Assembly: GCA_024697705.1 (NCBI GenBank)
Contig: JAILFF010000306.1
Location: 1 to 6,396 of the forward strand
From: Ruminococcus sp.
GTDB lineage: Bacteria; Bacillota; Clostridia; Oscillospirales; Ruminococcaceae
Reading direction: 5' to 3'
DNA: 6,396 bases
Made by a program: the position numbers and the translations under genes. Below the pieces are notes generated by a model, which was not told the DNA's origin, searched no databases, and worked only from the letters and a program-made list of their open reading frames with translations. Every line of letters begins with the position of its first letter. The stretch's first letter is position 1. Below are positions 4,043 through 6,396 of the stretch, in pieces.

Positions 4043-6396
4043 ATGGCAAAGAAGTATTGTTATCTGTTTACCGAAGGTAACGCAAACATGAGAGAGCTTC
4101 TCGGCGGTAAGGGCGCTAACCTGGCAGAGATGACCAACATCGGTCTTCCCGTTCCCCAGGGCTTCACCATCACTACCGAGGCTTGCACTCAGTACTATGA
4201 GGACGGCAGAGAGATCAACGCCGATATTCAGAAGGAGATCAACGAGTACATCGTAAAGATGGAAGAGATCACCGGCAAGAAGTTCGGCGACAAGGAAAAC
4301 CCGCTGCTCGTATCCGTTCGTTCCGGTGCAAGAGCTTCCATGCCCGGCATGATGGACACTATTCTTAACCTCGGTCTCAACGAGGACGTTGTAAACGTAA
4401 TCGCAGAAAAGTCCAACAATCCGAGATGGGCTTGGGACTGTTACAGAAGATTTATCCAGATGTACTCCGACGTTGTTATGGAAGTCGGCAAGAAGTACTT
4501 CGAGGAGCTTATCGACAAGATGAAGGCTGAGCGCGGCGTTAAGCAGGACGTTGAGCTGACTGCCGACGATCTTAAGGAGCTTGCAAATCAGTTCAAGGCT
4601 GAGTACAAGTCCAAGATCGGCGCAGAGTTCCCGACCGACCCCAAGGAGCAGCTGATGGGCGCTATCAAGGCTGTATTCCGTTCCTGGGACAACCCCAGAG
4701 CCAACGTTTACAGACGCGACAACGACATTCCTTACAGCTGGGGCACCGCTGTAAACGTACAGTCGATGGCATTCGGCAACATGGGCGACGACTGCGGTAC
4801 CGGCGTTGCCTTCACCCGTGACCCCGCTACCGGCGCTAAGGGTCTGTTCGGTGAGTTCCTCACCAACGCTCAGGGCGAAGACGTTGTTGCGGGCGTTCGT
4901 ACTCCTATGCACATCTCCGAGATGGCAGAGAAGTTCCCCGAGGCTTTCAAGCAGTTCAATGAGGTTTGCCAGACCCTTGAAAAGCATTACAGAGATATGC
5001 AGGACATGGAGTTCACCGTAGAACACGGCAAGCTCTATATGCTCCAGACCAGAAACGGCAAGAGAACCGCTCAGGCTGCTCTTAAGATCGCCTGCGACCT
5101 CGTTGACGAGGGTATGCGCACCGAGAAGGAAGCCGTTGCCATGATCGACCCGAGAAACCTCGACACCCTGCTCCACCCGCAGTTCGACGCTAAGGCTCTG
5201 AAGGCTGCTACTCCTATGGGCAAGGGTCTCGGCGCTTCCCCCGGAGCTGCCTGCGGTAAGATCGTATTCACCGCTGACGACGCAGAAGTTTGGGCAGGCA
5301 AGGGCGAGAAGGTCGTTCTCGTTCGTCTTGAGACCTCTCCCGAGGACATTACCGGTATGAAGGTATCTCAGGGTATCCTCACCGTTCGCGGCGGTATGAC
5401 CTCTCACGCTGCTGTTGTAGCCCGTGGAATGGGTACCTGCTGCGTATCCGGCTGCTCCGAGATCAACATGGACGAAGCTAACAAGAAGTTCACTCTCGGC
5501 GGCAAGGAGTTCAAGGAAGGCGACTACATCTCCATCGACGGCTCCACCGGTAACATCTATGACGGCATCATTCCTACCGTTGACGCTACCATCGCGGGCG
5601 AGTTCGGCAGGATCATGGGCTGGGCTGACAAGTACAGAAAGCTTAAGGTAAGAACCAACGCCGATACTCCTGCTGACGCTAAGAAGGCAAGAGAGCTGGG
5701 CGCTGAGGGTATCGGTCTTTGCAGAACCGAGCATATGTTCTTTGAAGCAAGCAGAATCGCTGCTTTCAGAGAGATGATTTGCGCTGATACCGTTGAAGAG
5801 AGAGAGGCTGCTCTCGCTAAGATCGAGCCCATGCAGCAGGGCGACTTCGAGGCTCTCTATGAGGCTCTTGAAGGCAATCCTGTTACCATTCGTTTCCTCG
5901 ATCCGCCTCTCCACGAGTTCGTTCCTACCGAAGAGGACGACATCAAGGCTCTCGCAGACGCACAGGGCAAGTCCGTTGAGGACATCAAGGCTATCATTGC
6001 TTCTCTTCACGAGTTCAACCCGATGATGGGTCACAGAGGCTGCCGTCTGACCGTAACCTATCCCGAGATCGCCAAGATGCAGACAAGCGCTGTAATCAAG
6101 GCTGCTATCAACGTTAAGAAGGCTCATCCCGACTGGAACGTTAAGCCCGAGATCATGATCCCGCTGGTAGGCGACGTTAAGGAGTTCAAGTTCGTTAAGA
6201 AGATCGTTGTTGCTACCGCTGACGCTATCATAGCCGACGCGAAGTCCGACCTCACCTACGAAGTAGGTACCATGATCGAGATCCCGAGAGCTGCCCTGAC
6301 CGCTGACGAGATCGCTGCTGAGGCTGACTTCTTCTGCTTCGGTACCAACGACCTTACTCAGATGACCTTCGGCTTCTCCCGTGACGACGCAGGCAA
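4043..6396 (+). CDS. ppdK: Pyruvate phosphate dikinase (partial, 3' end beyond window)
   Basis: The enzyme reversibly converts ATP, pyruvate and phosphate to AMP, pyrophosphate and phosphoenolpyruvate. In anaerobic Clostridia it serves the PPi-linked last step of glycolysis or PEP synthesis in the cytosol. ATG 4043 follows GGAGG (4028-4032) by 10 bases. In order: the ATP-grasp domain with K23 in GGKGANLAEM, R93 in SVRSGA, D321/E323 and Q335 in MLQTRNG; the phosphohistidine domain with H455 in RGGMTSHAAVVARG; then the start of the PEP/pyruvate TIM barrel with R561 (LCRTEHMFF), R617 (IRFLDPPLHEF), E746 (MIEIPRAAL) and N769 (GTNDLTQM). H455, R561 and R617 have the same numbers as in the Clostridium symbiosum enzyme; E746 and N769 are offset by one. 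The window holds 784 codons of about 875; the catalytic cysteine near 831 lies beyond it. Strong codon bias and promoter suggest high expression. Confidence 0.98.
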   Translation, partial: MAKKYCYLFTEGNANMRELLGGKGANLAEMTNIGLPVPQGFTITTEACTQYYEDGREINADIQKEINEYIVKMEEITGKKFGDKENPLLVSVRSGARASMPGMMDTILNLGLNEDVVNVIAEKSNNPRWAWDCYRRFIQMYSDVVMEVGKKYFEELIDKMKAERGVKQDVELTADDLKELANQFKAEYKSKIGAEFPTDPKEQLMGAIKAVFRSWDNPRANVYRRDNDIPYSWGTAVNVQSMAFGNMGDDCGTGVAFTRDPATGAKGLFGEFLTNAQGEDVVAGVRTPMHISEMAEKFPEAFKQFNEVCQTLEKHYRDMQDMEFTVEHGKLYMLQTRNGKRTAQAALKIACDLVDEGMRTEKEAVAMIDPRNLDTLLHPQFDAKALKAATPMGKGLGASPGAACGKIVFTADDAEVWAGKGEKVVLVRLETSPEDITGMKVSQGILTVRGGMTSHAAVVARGMGTCCVSGCSEINMDEANKKFTLGGKEFKEGDYISIDGSTGNIYDGIIPTVDATIAGEFGRIMGWADKYRKLKVRTNADTPADAKKARELGAEGIGLCRTEHMFFEASRIAAFREMICADTVEEREAALAKIEPMQQGDFEALYEALEGNPVTIRFLDPPLHEFVPTEEDDIKALADAQGKSVEDIKAIIASLHEFNPMMGHRGCRLTVTYPEIAKMQTSAVIKAAINVKKAHPDWNVKPEIMIPLVGDVKEFKFVKKIVVATADAIIADAKSDLTYEVGTMIEIPRAALTADEIAAEADFFCFGTNDLTQMTFGFSRDDAG

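Noticed and set aside
4037..6127. A 696-codon open frame on the minus strand opposite ppdK
   Set aside because: Its codons are in exact register with those of ppdK, so antisense stops could arise only from sense TTA, CTA or TCA codons, which are essentially avoided in this highly biased gene. The translation is low-complexity Leu/Ser/Val-rich and has no recognisable domain.
1..6396. CRISPR array, tRNA, rRNA, or complete insertion sequence
   Set aside because: No regularly spaced repeats, tRNA-like cloverleaf, rRNA sequence, transposase or terminal inverted repeats were seen on either strand.

Overview
The window looks like chromosome of an anaerobic low-GC Gram-positive of the class Clostridia, most likely a Ruminococcus-type Oscillospiraceae member. 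This rests on pyruvate phosphate dikinase with the residue numbering of the clostridial enzyme, sigma-A promoters with TGn-extended -10 boxes, strong GGAGG ribosome binding sites, and a relaxase remnant of the kind carried by Firmicutes conjugative elements. The genus is inferred from composition and gene style; no search was run.

Positions 1-1455 look like a decayed accessory or mobile-element region. On the plus strand there is the tail of an upstream gene, a small helix-turn-helix-like gene apparently broken by a frameshift, and a short HU-like DNA-binding protein whose start overlaps the stop of the broken gene (TGATG). On the minus strand a DUF4314-like small protein follows, in the same open frame, a C-terminal fragment of a conjugative relaxase that has no start codon. 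A minus-strand terminator lies about 130 bases downstream. A short unrecognised plus-strand gene (1254-1454) closes this part.

Positions 1637-3790 hold a compact three-gene operon between a clear extended -10 promoter and a clear intrinsic terminator. It encodes a stand-alone CheY-like receiver, a protein joining four 29-residue-spaced MshEN-type repeats to a CheX-like phosphatase domain, and an AadA/ANT-type nucleotidyltransferase with a DUF4111-like C-terminus. Gene spacing is 2 bases and then a 1-base stop/start overlap. No flagellar, CheA or receptor gene is visible. The central repeat pair has the residue pattern known to bind cyclic di-GMP in MshE-type ATPases, so the operon may couple cyclic di-GMP to dephosphorylation of the receiver. 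This is inference, and it is the most interesting content of the window.

Positions 3791-6396 hold an AT-rich promoter region, a leader of about 90 bases with competing GC-rich hairpins, and ppdK, which is cut by the window end after 784 codons. Its very biased codon use leaves a 696-codon antisense ORF that is an artefact.
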